Of a DNA stretch of 64,000 nucleotides, positions 36,701-48,842 are shown piece by piece. Each line of letters starts with the position of its first letter. The stretch's first letter is position 1. The position numbers were made by a program, and so were the translations under genes. The notes beneath the pieces were generated by a model. It searched no databases. It was not told where the DNA came from and saw only the letters and a program-made list of their open reading frames with translations. Source of the DNA: Antitrichia curtipendula (taxonomy: Eukaryota > Streptophyta > Bryopsida > Hypnales > Leucodontaceae); contig OX579640.1 of assembly GCA_951230915.1 (NCBI GenBank), positions 12,482,981 through 12,546,980 on the forward strand, given 5' to 3'.

Positions 36701-37734
36701 AAGAGCTCTCCTAATTGTCCTAATTAAATTTCTATCCAATAATTAAATTAAGACTAGTGAAATGATTGCAAAGAGCCTTACAACTGGATTAATTGATTGA
36801 AAAAATTCTAAATTTTGGGACATTCAAGTTTGAATTTATATTTCAAGCTGCACATTTTGAAAGTACCAATGTCATGGAATATCATCAATTTAATGAAATT
36901 GGCATTCAAAGCATCATATACCATAACCAAAGTTTTTATAGTAAACAAACTCTTCATTTATGCCAATCTCAAAAAGAGATTGAAGTCCCTTCTCTCTTTG
37001 TATTTTGTTCCATAATGGGCTTGCTACGCTACAATTTGTCAGTTTTGTAGGACTTCATTGTTCCTTGTTTTTGTAACAGCATCAACTCATCCGTATGCAA
37101 TTATGAATTGTAGGACCTTTTGAATGCAGGCACTGAGACAAGTGCCACCGTAATCGAATGGGCAATGGTAGAGCTCATGCTTCGTCCTTCCCTCCTCCAT
37201 CGTGCCCAACTTGAGCTCTCATCCCACATCCCTTCTTCCTCCCCTCCTCGCCTTGTTCTTGAATCCGACCTCCCCCACCTCCCTTTTCTCACCGCCATCA
37301 TCAATGAAGCCTTCCGTATGCACCCTCCGGTTCCTCTCCTTCTCCCTCATGAGTCCCACACTGCCACCACCTTCTTTGGCTACCACTTCCCCCCCGGGAC
37401 CCTTTTAATCATAAATGCGTTTGCAATTCACAGGGATAAAAGTGTATATGAGAATCCGGAAGAATTTGATCCGGAGAGGTTTGTAGGGAGTGAAGTGAAT
37501 CAATTGAGTGGAAGTGATGGGTATGAGTTACTGTCATTTGGGAAGGGGAAGAGGATGTGTCCGGCTTATAATTTGGGAAATACGATGGCGACCTTGATGT
37601 TGGGGAACTTGTTGCATTGCTTAGATTGGGAAGTGCCGGAGGAGAAGGTGGATATGAAAGAGGAGAATGGATTGTCAGTGGGGATGAAGGTGCCACTATG
37701 CTTGCATGCCAAGCCGAGGTTTGAGCTGTTGTAA
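33711..37734 (+). CDS. Cytochrome P450, A-type (CYP71-clan-like), four exons
   Basis: Exons 33711-33945, 34435-34801, 35163-35505 and 37114-37734 join in frame into 521 codons, with GT-AG borders. The protein is ER-anchored and predicted to be a haem monooxygenase using electrons from NADPH-P450 reductase. It has an N-terminal membrane helix (residues about 11-30), a basic stop-transfer RRRK, the PPGP hinge (40-43), and I-helix AGTETS (320-325). Glu380-x-x-Arg383 lies in EAFR, followed by FDPERF (433-438) and the haem loop [10 protein letters not shown] with Cys464. The usual Gly after Cys-Pro is Ala, and Ser precedes the loop where Pro is common. Substrate and subfamily cannot be read from sequence. 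A broken paralogue lies 17 kb downstream on the same strand. Confidence 0.88.
35975..36725 (+). mobile_element. CACTA-like element inside intron 3 of the P450 gene
   Basis: It starts CACTAGAAGAAAATGAGGGG and is collinear with the inverse of 29860-30532 and partly with 43314-44303. It is rich in GTTGC/GCAAC words. Its right terminus is not clear, so it may be truncated. The paralogue's intron 3 (58178-58781) lacks it, which largely accounts for the difference in intron length (1608 versus 604 bp). Confidence 0.6.
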
Positions 37735-39773
37735 TTTCGTAGGGTAGATTGAAACTATCTTTATTCTAAACTTTAAATAACTGTATATTCACATTTTATT
37801 ATTATGTTGTTTTCTTCAATGACAATTTGGTCAATTTCCAATGTACTTGCTACACTATCATTGCATATAGCACTCTTGTCTCCCATTCAAACTATTTGAC
37901 CTACAATATAACAATTTCAAAGCGTTAGGGTTAAAGGGGTATTCCAAGCACATAGAGATGTTATTGGAGTTTTTAATGTATTTATAATAAACTATTACAG
38001 AAGCAATTGGATACCAATATGATTGTCAACACTTGTTTTTGAATGAGTTTTACACACACAGATCAATCAAAGTAAACTAGTAAAGATACTAGGTGGAAGA
38101 ACCTAGAACGCATCCTTTAAGTAATTTCACTTGCATACTTTAAGGTGGAATTAGTGTATGAGAGTATTTTTCAAAATAGTCTCAATTGAAAATTATGAAT
38201 TTTCAAAACATATTGGTAATGTTCTAAATATCTATTAGCATACTATGAATTTTTGAAGTTGAAATACTTGATGATTTTTGCATTCATGTATACAAGTTGT
38301 CAATTTTGTACTATTCATATCTACATATTTTGATCATCTCAATCAACTATGGTGTTCTCATTAGATGTTTTTTAGCCCCTATGGAGGGTTGCAAGATCCC
38401 CTCGGTTCCCAGACTCTGAAAACTGCGCCATAGCAATTGCCTGACGTGGCAGAGAGATTGCCACGTCATTTTTTCATTTATTTTTTCAAAAAAGAAATTT
38501 AAAAGAAATTTCAACTTTTTTCTGCATTTTAAAATTTTTTATTTTTTATTTTTATTTTTTTCAAAATTATGAACAACAGCCGTTCTTTAACTGCTAGGGG
38601 GAAGAGCATTGGGAACAAGCTTGAAACGGCCCTCCAGACCCCCCAAAATACATCTAATGTGTGTCAATTGAGAATGATATTTAAAAATTTTTGGTCAAAT
38701 TAATTATATGAATCTTGCAATAGAATACTATTGTAATTGTTCTTACGTTGTCATAAAGAAACTATAAAAATATGATTAGAAACACGGAAATATGACCTAT
38801 AAAAGTATGTATGTAAGCAAAATCAACATGTAGAAATCTAGTTAATAATATAGGTCATTGCAAGGCAAAGGCAAGGCAATGCTTGCCTCTTTTGAGCACA
38901 ACATATACTTTGCAATGTAGGTAAATAAAAATTAAAAAATCCAATTTTGTTCAAATATTCATTATTTATTTACTCTCATCCATAATTATTATCTAAAATA
39001 ATAAATTTCACTTAAATATGGGAAACATTATATTCTTTAAGGATTTTTTGACAATTTCATCCATATTTTTCCCTTACTTTCTAGTGTAGAATTAGCCAAC
39101 ACAAAAAAATTGGATAAGAGGCTAGAAAAAATTTATCCACTTTCATAACATTCAGTAGTGATGAGCTGCACTACCTTTTTTCTGAGGAAATGATGTGGAA
39201 TATTCCACAATCAACATTAGCTAAATTATACATGTCAATATTTGTCAGAGATTTGAAGTAAGTCTACTTGGTCTTAACTATACACGATACATTGAAGTAA
39301 TACTCACTGAAAACAATAAATCAAACAAGTAGCATGTTTAACAAATAACAATTTGAATTTTAGAGTGAGAAGAGAAGCTATATATAGAGAGATTTAAGGT
39401 GGTAGGAAGTAAAGCAATCTACGTGGGATATGTAAATTAGAATGAATAAAAGCTCAACTACTCATAATTAAGTCAAAAGCAGAAATTGTGTTTGAAGTAA
39501 AATTGCAAACCTCAATTAGGCACAATAGGATAACTTTTCACCAAAAAACTTTGAACTAAACAAAGTTGTGAAATTAAGTAAAGTTTCATCTTTCAAAATC
39601 CGTTTGAGATTTCAATCCTCTAATTAAAAGTTATGGATAAATTTCAAAAAGGGATTGGAAAGGATATTTTCTTTTACATTTTCATACATCCTCTTCTGAA
39701 ATTTGTCCATAACTTTTGATTGGAGGATTAAAATATCAAACGGGTCTTGGATTAGAATGTTAGCTTGACTTAA
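37735..39773. other. 3' flank of the P450 unit
   Basis: Blocks shared with the other units: 37868-38050 (also 48985-49195 and about 60570-60740), 38235-38335 (also 50870-50960 and 61680-61760), and 38690-38995 (also 62270-62540). They show that each duplication carried several kb of 3' flank. There is no second gene. Confidence 0.6.
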
Positions 39774-40719
39774 CCCCTAAAGGTTTTTGATTATGTTTTC
39801 ACAAAAAACGCTCTCAAATTGCCATTTCTAGTACAAGTACCAAATTTTGGAAAAAAAAACATTTTTGGACACATGTAACCATAGGATCTTGTAGTAAACT
39901 AGTTTGAGAAGATGTGGAAAAAATTTCAGAAATTTCCACTGTGTAGATTGCAAGATATTAGCATTTGAAGTGACAAAAAACCTTTTTTTGTCCCTGCAAA
40001 AAACCGGGCAGCTGCACTTCACATGGTCACATTTGTATGAAAAAATGTCCCAAATGGTGGTAACTCTTTGGATTCATTCTTCAAAGCAAGTTAGCTACAT
40101 GCTTGAAAAATTTCAAATCATTTGGAATTGTACAACATATAGGAAAAAAATAATAAGTAGAAAGAAGTAGAAAACGATTCAAAACACTAAATTGTTAAGG
40201 ATTTAATTATGGAATTGAGAAATGCCAATCCAAACGATTGTAATGTTGTAATAAAAAATCTACACCTTGCGTTTATATTTTTTTCCAAGAATATTGAAAA
40301 TTGAGTTAAATAAAGGACTTCAAAGTTTATTTTAGAGTAGAGATTCTATAACTACCCGCAAACTACCCACAACTAAAATTCCTCATAACTTTCATCTCAT
40401 AAATCAAAGTGGAATGATTCAAAGCTTTCCTTGTGCACATAAATCTAGAGAACCAATTTCAAATTTTTATTTCTCTAGAAAATGATTTTTAAAGAAGTTT
40501 TTTTTGCTGCCCGGGCTGCCCGCCTAACAATGAAAACTACATATCATACCATAACTTTTTAACCATGTGGTCAAAAGTTATGAAAATTGTTGGGCCCTAA
40601 AGCTACTCCTCGGGAACATCTTGTGTGAAAATTTCAAAGAAAAAAAATAAAAATTCCATTTGTGGTGAGCTGCCCCAAAACGCTATGTTGTCAAAAAACG
40701 GTGTTTGGTCTTTTAGGGA
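39774..40719 (-). mobile_element. TTAA-flanked non-coding transposon, copy 3
   Basis: TTAA at 39770-39773 and 40720-40723 flank CCCCTAAAGGTTTTTG and GTCTTTTAGGGA. It is the inverse orientation of copies 1 and 2. About 0.95 kb and uninterrupted, it is a good reference for the family, with 'gggcagctgcacttcac' near the middle. The open frame of 88 codons at 39904 is not conserved in the other copies. Confidence 0.7.
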
Positions 40720-40723
40720 TTAA

Positions 40724-41632
40724 TAACCTTTTGAAGTTCAAAGTTTTTTTGAGAGAAGTTATTCTACTATAACTAAATGAGGTATGAAATTCTATTCCAA
40801 ACATAATTCTTTGTTTTGACAATAAGCAGTCAAACTCTCATCTTCAGATTATCCCATATCCTTTAAAGACTCATAAAGACAATGGAATTCAATATAAAAA
40901 TGAAATCTCTACCTTCAACTTCTACAAATGTCAATTATATAATTCATTTATAATGCCATCAAAATGTATTTATGGTGGTAGATGATAAAATTGCATTGGT
41001 CTATTACTCATTGGATTCTTTAGAGTTTTGACAAGCCATTATCTCCAAAATTATTTGTTGAATTGTATGTTAGTTCTAGAATTAGCAAAAAATAATGAAG
41101 CATACCATAAATGTAATGCCACCATCCCAATACAAAGTCTTAAATGAATGATGTGAGGATGAATCTTGTGGATAAGAACTCCAAAGAGGAAAAGGTAGCC
41201 TCACTCTAAAGGCTAAATGTTATGCTAGGAAAGGGGTAATTTTTGAATGGATAATTCCTCCTTCCAACAGTCAATTTATAGCCAAGGAGAATTGCCCCTC
41301 ATTGCCCCAACCAAAGATCATTTTTAAAAAATTCCCATATTTTGTGCCACGTTTATTGATAATTCTTCACCTCTCCTACCTAATTTGGAGCCTCTGATTG
41401 CAAATATGAATTCAGAATTTCAAAAAACTTCGTATGTTGCAAATAAAAAATTCTATTGTTTGCACTAGTTGGGCAATGAGGGGTCAATTCACCCTGGACT
41501 CAATTCATGGACTCAGATAGGTCCTTACATCAATGGTAGTTCAAAATATCAGGCCTGAGAATTTTCTTTTTCACATTGACTTCTTGGTAGTCACAGAAAC
41601 AACAATCTCGAGCATGTCATATTGTATTATTA
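40724..41632. other. Intergenic DNA
   Basis: No gene or structured repeat is recognised. Confidence 0.4.
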
Positions 41633-41908
41633 TAAGGTGGGTACACCCAAAACCGCCACTTTTTGCTACTGAGCCTAGTTACTACTATTAGATTGGTCAA
41701 ATTCCATATATTCTTATTGGCAAGTGAAAGGAGGTTCCAACGCATCAAAGAACGTGGCATTTGGACATTGTATGCAAAAGTTATTAAGGGTCAAAGTTTG
41801 TTTCTGAAAGCGCTCCATCCAAATAGGTACATAATTGATTTTGGAAATGTACACAACCTGTAGATGGTGCTTTTAAGGTCAGGTGCCATTTTGGGGGTGC
41901 CTACCTTA
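41633..41908 (+). mobile_element. 276-bp MITE with TAAGGTGGG termini, copy 1
   Basis: It begins TAAGGTGGGTACACCC and ends GGGGGTGCCTACCTTA, an imperfect inverted repeat. The interior phrase 'ggcaagtgaaaggag' is shared with the second copy 22 bp downstream and with a third at 43089. Non-coding. Confidence 0.65.
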
Positions 41909-41930
41909 CATGAACTTATTCAAGTGGAAG

Positions 41931-42206
41931 TAAGGTGGATACACTTTAAACTAACACTTTTTGCTGCTGAGCTTAATTACTATTATTAGACTGGACAAAT
42001 TTTCATATGTTCTTGTTGGCAAGTGAAAGGAGATTCTAACACACTAGAGAACGTGACATTTGGATACCGTATGCAAAAGTTATTAAGGAACAAAGTTTGG
42101 TTTTAAAATGATTTCTTCCATATAGGTATAAAATTGATTTTGGAGACATACACAGTGTAAAGATGGCAGTTTAAGGTCAGTGGCACATTTGGATGTACCT
42201 ACCTTA
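41931..42206 (+). mobile_element. 276-bp MITE with TAAGGTGG termini, copy 2
   Basis: It begins TAAGGTGGATACAC and ends ATGTACCTACCTTA, exactly the same length and orientation as copy 1, with substitutions spread throughout. The pair arose either by local duplication or by two insertions side by side. Confidence 0.65.
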
Positions 42207-43088
42207 CTTAAAGAGTGCTGTCAAATTTTTCTTCGCTGAAGAACTAAAGTAACTAACGTAGCCGACCTCTTTCCAACCATTTAAGCAATTTACCATATTA
42301 TTAGTATGGAAATGGTGAGCAGAAAAAAACTCCTTGTGGAGAAATAGATTTGAGGAAGGTTCCATGAATTGTTCCTTTTTGTCTGCAAAAACAATTTGAT
42401 AATGAATTGTTTTCATAAAGATTCCGTTCAACCAATTCTTGTTATATAGGTCACCGCATTTCCAACCATAGGTTGATTACAAAATCGACCATGCTTCAAT
42501 GTAGGTGATAATTGTGGCTTCCAATGTACATCTTGTGATTATTGTATGGTTTTAATGTACACCTCCGCAACATTTGTGTTGCATGAGTTGTCACCTAACT
42601 ACATGAGCTGTCACCCCAAACCATAACTGATGGGAAACAAAACACCCTAACTAGTAAAAATAGGTGGCGGTTAGAAAGAAGTCGGTAATTTTAAGGTAGA
42701 CAAGCTTGTTACCATCCTAATTAGAAATTTAAATATCTTGCAACCAACTCCAAGAGGGGTGAATATTTTTCAAAAGTGTGTGCTTGTTTCAAACTTACAT
42801 GCAATTATAGGTTTTTGACTAAAATTATAATTTATGTGAATTTTTGAAGTAGTCAGCCCTGAAATTACAAAACCACTTATAGAGTGGAGTCCTATTAACA
42901 AGCCATAACCGCTCTTCCATGTATCCAAAGTTATTTGAGTGTTCACCATTAAAGGATTCACACCTTATTTTTTGTTGGCAACAATACAATGATTTTGTTA
43001 GAAAATGAATAGATTTGGATGAATTTTAGATAAAATTGGGATCAAAAGTAAGATGAAAAAATTAGGCAATGAAAAGAAATGGGCCGGC
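42207..43088. other. Intergenic DNA
   Basis: No gene is supported. The 75-codon and 63-codon minus-strand frames have no recognisable motif. Confidence 0.35.
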
Positions 43089-44350
43089 TTATCTTACACC
43101 TAAAACCAACAAAATAAGTAATTTAGCATGGTTCTCATTATTGTATTGAAAAAGCTTTTGTGATGTTTTGCTGGTAGTTGAAAGGAGATCCAAGATTTTT
43201 TTAGAATGCATATATTGAACATCATATGAATAAACTATGAATTTTTAAAGTGCTAATCATAGATGTTTCTAAAATTGATCCTAAACTCTCATAAATAGTA
43301 GGAGTACATTTTACTTTAGAAGAAAATGAAGGATTTAGCAACTATGGTTTGCAATTGGTTTTGTAGTTGCAGGGGGCATTTGCGATTGGGTGATAATTTA
43401 GAGACCGTAGTTGCAATGGACAAGTTGCACTAGTTGCAAAATAGTTGCAAGTTTGATCTCATTCGATAGTCTATGTGGAAGTTCATTGATGAATTCTTTT
43501 GACATGGTTGTTGATGTGGAATTTGCTTGTGTGGAACTTGTTTGCCATTCATTGCAACTTATTTGCAACTTGTTTACAATTCATTTACGACTTGCCTATG
43601 ATTTGTAAATTTATAGATTTTGAAGTTTTAATCTCAGTAATTTGTAGACACCAGAATTTCAGATCTAGCTTCTTTTTTAGATTATCAAATCCAAATATTG
43701 ATATTAAATAGATTTCACCAATTTACAAAACTTTACGATTTCACAAGTTCTAAAATTTATTAGACTTTAAACATTTGGTGATTTCTATAGACTGCAAAAA
43801 TCTACAAGTTGTAGAAATATTGGAATTCCATAATTAGAATTTATTACGTAAGAATGTTATAACTTACAATTCTTATATGTCCAATCTAATGGTACTCATG
43901 ACAATTGATATGGGACAATTGTAATTATTTTCTAGTCGCTTTTGAGTTGCAGTCTAGTTGCTTTCAAGTTGAATTCTAGTTGAATTGCAATTGAATTTAG
44001 ATTCTATGCAACTGTAATTTGACTCACTAGACTCTATAGAACAGAAAGTTGTCCACATCGATAGTTGTAAGGAATATTGGATGTAGAATACCTCACATCA
44101 ATTCTTCTAATACATCCATGTAATCCTAAACTTCACTTTGCGACTACTTTGCGACTACAACAACGTATAACTTTGTTCACGTCAAATCTGGTGTAAATAG
44201 AGAGGGCTACAGTTGCAGGATAGTTGTATAGGACACATTATAGGACACATAATTGCATTGCAGCCGGTTGTGGCGGTCTAGCGGACACATTTTTCTTCTA
44301 ATGTTAGGTATGAATTTGTAGGGGTCAATTTTAGATGTAGTTACCTTATA
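43089..44350 (+). mobile_element. Third TAAGGTGG-type MITE, split by a CACTA-like insertion
   Basis: The left part (43089-43313) carries 'tcttacacctaaaacc' and 'gtagttgaaaggagatcc', matching the two 276-bp copies. The right part (44304-44350) ends 'gatgtagttacctta'. The two halves are separated by the 990-bp element at 43314. Confidence 0.5.
43314..44303 (+). mobile_element. 990-bp CACTA-like non-coding element with TTA duplication
   Basis: The left end is CTTTAGAAGAAAATGAAGG and the right end is ATTTTTCTTCTAATG, the inverse of CATTAGAAGAAAAAT. TTA lies on both sides (43311-43313 and 44304-44306). Subterminal regions are rich in GTTGC/GCAAC words. The 3-bp duplication and CAYTA-type terminus fit the CACTA superfamily, though this copy's left terminal bases have changed. 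Both flanks read as one interrupted MITE. Confidence 0.7.
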
Positions 44351-45869
44351 AAATTTTGTTTTGGAAGGAAACATAAAGGTCTATAAGTAAAAGATCCCTA
44401 AAAAATTTAGACTTTGTACAAGAAGAAAAACGTGTTTTTCCCTTTGTGTGAGGATATTAAATGTAAACCCTATTATAAACTTGTAATGATTAATTTTGTA
44501 TTTTTTGACTTCTAAATTCTAATTTGGGATCCATGATTCAAAATATGGATTTAAATCCTTCACAATATATTAATTCTAGTGAACAATCAATTAGTGTGGG
44601 GGGGAGTTAGAGAGCCCTATAAGTTTCCTATATGAGGGTTTGATTAGGCATAAAATAAATATTTTTTGACAAAAAGTGTCACATATCCTCTCATGATTGG
44701 CTTACAATGACATTAGACCTTTGAAATTATGATGTGAAAAATTCAATTTTGGCACTTGCTTGCTTAAACTATCCCCCTTTACAAACAGGAGCTCATTTTC
44801 CACATATTTATACACCCACATACACACTAAACCACAAGGCAGATGGCAAAAATGGCATATATACATACAACCTCCAATATAAGAGACTTAGGAAAAGTTT
44901 AGGTACATTTGTATTCAACATTTTGAAAATTTTATAGTTTCTATATGATGTTGGAATAGATTTAGGGATAGAAAGATACATTCTTCCTAATTACCTTAAC
45001 ACTTTATTTGCAAATGATACTCTAATTCCTAAGCAATACTTCTTTAAAACACTTGCATATGAAAGTTTTGGTCCTTAGCTCTTTGTCAAGCTTTGTTTTA
45101 CCTTTAGATGATGACTATGCCTACACCTAAACGCACATCTACATCCACTCTCAATGAATTTTTCATTCTTATCAATGTTCACCAACACTTTCTTGGAATT
45201 GGACCACTAGTCATTGAATAGAGGAAGCTCAACTTCCACAAGCATCTTAATATAATTTTAGAAATAAGTGGAAATGTGGGACAAGAAGTGATTTGGTTGT
45301 TTAATGCTGATGAGAGCCCAGTACAAAGAATTGTTAGATGTCCAAAGTTAGAGCTAAATACCAAATTGTTGCAGTATGTTAGTGAATTCACCATCCATGG
45401 GAACAAGTTTGACAACCATGTCTATATCAAGCTACTCAAGATTAAGTTGAGAAAGGAAGACGTTTATCTCAATTTCCAAACTCTAAAGCAATACTTGAAA
45501 GTGATGGGTTTCTAATATAACAAAGGCAATGGAAGGTAGATTTTGCATGACTCACAAATTATTATTGACTACCACAACACTTACATTGATCAATAATTAA
45601 GCAACATGAACACCAATAGGTTGCCTATATTCTGGAAGGTAGTTTTTGACAAGTCATTTTACCACTTGGATCATCATAGTTGACAAATGAAGGTTCCAGC
45701 AAAGGGAGTTGTCAATGAGCAAGGTTGAAAGCCTTTGTTGGTGATCTTTGGTGCTTTATAGTCTACATTCAAGACAACAAGCTTGAGGCTCGCCTCTCCT
45801 AGGATAGTATATTGATTTAGCTAGAAAATGGAAAGTTTGAAGAATATATTTTATATGTGGCAAATTAGT
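44351..45869. other. Intergenic DNA with a degenerate open region
   Basis: The frame 45276-45515 (about 79 codons, with stretches such as FDNHVYIKLLKIKLRKEDVY) looks more protein-like than its neighbours. Related frames upstream and downstream are broken by stops. I do not recognise it. It could be a decayed retroelement or gene fragment. Confidence 0.3.
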
Positions 45870-46560
45870 TGACACCATAGCAAGCTTGAATCCAATACAA
45901 AGGTGTTTCTAAATTCATTTGATAAGATCTTCTCTAATCCAAGTGAAAGCATACATTTATATATTTTACCCAAAGTGTCTTAGCAATGTACACTTGTCAT
46001 GGGAAATATGAACCTTGAAAAGCTGTAACTAATAGGTGACTCGTCTACCCATCATAGCATTGTCACTCAAATTCATTATGAACTCAACAACATGGAACTC
46101 CATCATAGGTTGGCTCTAAACCAAAGGATGTGAATCATTGTATTGACAGAACCTACACAAAAGATAGTCTACTCTTAAAGCAACTTGATTGCATTTGGAG
46201 GGAAGCTAAACTTCTTGAAAAAAAATTTAGTCAATTTTTGTAGGAAGGAAAACAGAATTGGCATCTAACCCAAGTTGTTTCATATTTTGTAGACCTTTGT
46301 GAAATTAGTTACGAATTTGTGAAGTTGAAACATAGTGGTCACTAAAAGCGACCGACCACCTCCTCAAATATGCAGCGTTGATAAGCTTACATTGAAGAAA
46401 GCAATATATACACCAAATAGATTTTTTTAAGGGGACCCATACTAATTAATCAACATTATACACTATATAAATATATACCTTTGTTGTACATCAATAGTTA
46501 CTGAAGTGTGTAGGGGCTGTACGTCATCTTTCAAACATCTACAGTTTTCCACGGTAAGTC

Positions 46561-46692
46561 CAGTGGGTTTTTTTTCTGGCGACAGGCCACCTTGCATGCC
46601 CTCCCAGCAGAGGTCAATATCGGGAGGGAGCCGGGCCCAATGGCCAAATGCTCTGACGGATTCGGCGAATATCGCCAGAAAAAAACACACTG
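46561..46692 (+). mobile_element. 132-bp hAT-type MITE with 8-bp target duplication
   Basis: The direct repeat GGTAAGTC lies at 46553-46560 and 46693-46700. The termini are CAGTGGG plus a T-tract plus CTGGCGA, and inversely TCGCCAG plus an A-tract plus CACACTG. An 8-bp duplication and CAG-starting inverted repeats are diagnostic of hAT elements. The interior is GC-rich and has no coding capacity. Confidence 0.8.
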
Positions 46693-47099
46693 GGTAAGTC
46701 CCTTTTAATTTTTTGGTCCCGTGTAGCTCTTTTGTGTCAGCGGTTGCTTGTAGAGCACCCTCCGTTACAATGAATGTGAGGAAGTTTGAGTGGGTCTGAA
46801 CTCTTCGATGTCGTCGAGTACAGTCCCTAACGTATCCGTTATACAAATTCTGTAGTCGTGGACTGCTCAACCGCACGTGGGCGTCAGCATCTCTGTGGTG
46901 GTGAAACCGGTTGAATGATGAGCAGGCAGCTGGATCAGCCCATGCAAGAATAATCTTCTTTTTTTTTTGCTTCCCACAAACCTTTCCCTTGTATGATATG
47001 TCAACTTAGGCAGGGAATTCTCAGGATGTCAGATTGACTGATGAGTGGAGTAGAAGTTATCAATCATCCCCTCAAGAAAAACAGTTTTAAAAATGTAAT

Positions 47100-47395
47100 T
47101 GACACTAGTGTGCCCTGTGTGTCATTGCCACAGTGAAAAGAAAAATTGATTTTTAAAATTTTAAAATTCTTTTACACATAATTTTTTTGAAATTCAATAA
47201 CTTTCGTACTGTAGGTCCAAACGCTATAAAACAAAGCTTGTGCACCCCTCCTCAACGAGGCCTTTCCGACAATACAAAGCACGTGACCGGGGAACGCACG
47301 GTCCATGATACCTCACCGTATCAAGCAAGCAAGTAAACAAATAAATAAAACAAACAACCTATCTTAAATAACAAATTTTTTATCAAGGCATTCAT
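47100..47395 (+). repeat. Dispersed repeat with ACAAAACAAAGC signature, copy A
   Basis: It starts 'gtgtcattgccacagtg', contains 'attcaataactttcgtac' and 'aaacaaagcttgtgcaccc', and is paired with 62610-63370. Non-coding. Confidence 0.55.
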
Positions 47396-47779
47396 TATTC
47401 CTACCCATAGAGAAACGCAATGAATGAAAGTACGCCACACTCATTCACAAAAATAGATCACCCTATATTATCCAAATGGGGCCCTTTAAAACAAATAGGT
47501 TGTATGATAGAACCACCCATAGTTGACCAATTAGACAATTCCATGCATGTGTTTGGAGCAGTATAAGGCAATGTAAATTTTATGCCATGTAGGAAGATAG
47601 AAACAACAGGGATTGCCAATTTTTTTAGTAATTTTATGCCTTGAATTGAAATTACTATAGATTTTAGAAGTCAAAAAATGGTCTCAAATCATACCTGATG
47701 TATAGAATCTTCCAATTCCGATCATTCAAGAACTACTTTCATGTTCACTACATTGGGACATGTGTCATGACCTTATTAA

Positions 47780-48568
47780 CCCCTAAAGGTCACAGACTAT
47801 GTTTTCACCAAAATCGCTCCCAAACTGCTATTTCTAATACAAGTATCAAATTTTTGGAAAAATGTAATTGTAGGATCTTGTATTAAACTAGTTTGAGGAG
47901 TCGTTGAAAAAAATTTCAGAAATTTTCACCATGTGGATTGCAAGATAATAGCATTTGAATTGGCAAAAACCCTATTTTTGTCTATGCAAAAATCCGGGCA
48001 GCTGCACTTCACAAGGTCACATTTGTATGAAAAAATGTTCAAATTGGTGGTTACTCTTTGGATTCATTCTTCACGGCAAGTTGGCTACATGCTTGAAAAT
48101 TTTCAGATCATTTGGAATTGTAAAACATATAGGAAAAAAATAGTAAGTAGAAAGAGGTAGAGAATGTTCAAAACACTAAATTGTTAAGAATTGAAATATG
48201 GAATTGAAAAATGCCAATCCCAATGGTTGTAATGTTGTAATAAACAATCTACACTCAATGTTTTTATTTTATTATTTTAATATTGAAAATTGAGTTAAAT
48301 AAAGGACTTCAAAGTTTATTTGAAAAAAAAGTGATTTTTATAGAAGTTTTTTCAGCTGCTCAAGTTGCCCATCCACCAATGAAAATGACATATCATGCAA
48401 TAACTTTTTAACCACATAGTCAAAAGTTATGAAAATTGTTGGTCCTTAAAGCTACTCCTCGGGCACATCTTGTGTAAAAATTTCAAAGAAAAAAATAAAA
48501 ATTACAATCATAGTGAGCTACCCCAAATCGCTATGTTGTCAAAAAAACGGTGTTTGGTCCTTTAGGAG
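47780..48568 (-). mobile_element. TTAA-flanked non-coding transposon, copy 4
   Basis: TTAA at 47776-47779 and 48569-48572 flank CCCCTAAAGGTCACAG and GGTCCTTTAGGAG. It is 789 bp, the same orientation as copy 3, with an internal deletion of about 150 bp relative to it around 48318. It lies inside the ghost P450 unit. Confidence 0.75.
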
Positions 48569-48708
48569 TTAAAGAGGAAAAAACACATTCCGAGTTCTAG
48601 TTGGAAATTTGTTCTAACCTTGGTTGGAAATAGCTGCACCCTACTAGTTGGATACGAATCCCACATTGGTAATGTATGATTCTACCATGAACCTTATCAT
48701 TGGGAGAA

Positions 48709-48842
48709 CGGGAGGGCGTTACCCCCAGTATTATATTGTGTGTTTGGGAGATAACTTTATCCAAAAAAAACTTTCTTAAAATAGAAAGTTTTTTGGGGGT
48801 CAAGTTACCCCCCATATAATACCGGGGGTAACGCTCCGCCGG
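48709..48842. mobile_element. 134-bp foldback MITE
   Basis: The left arm GAGGGCGTTACCCCCAGTAT pairs with the inverse of ATACCGGGGGTAACGCTCCG. The arms are about 27 bp with few mismatches, and the loop is about 80 bp, itself containing a second pair (ACTTTCTT/AAGAAAGT-like). No clear target duplication was seen. Confidence 0.65.

Noticed and set aside
39904..40170. 88-codon frame, with a similar one at 47933-48160
   Set aside because: Both lie at the same place in TTAA elements, but other copies interrupt the frame, so coding is unlikely.
45276..45515. 79-codon protein-like frame
   Set aside because: Flanking frames are broken and no motif is recognised, so it is mentioned only as degenerate intergenic content.
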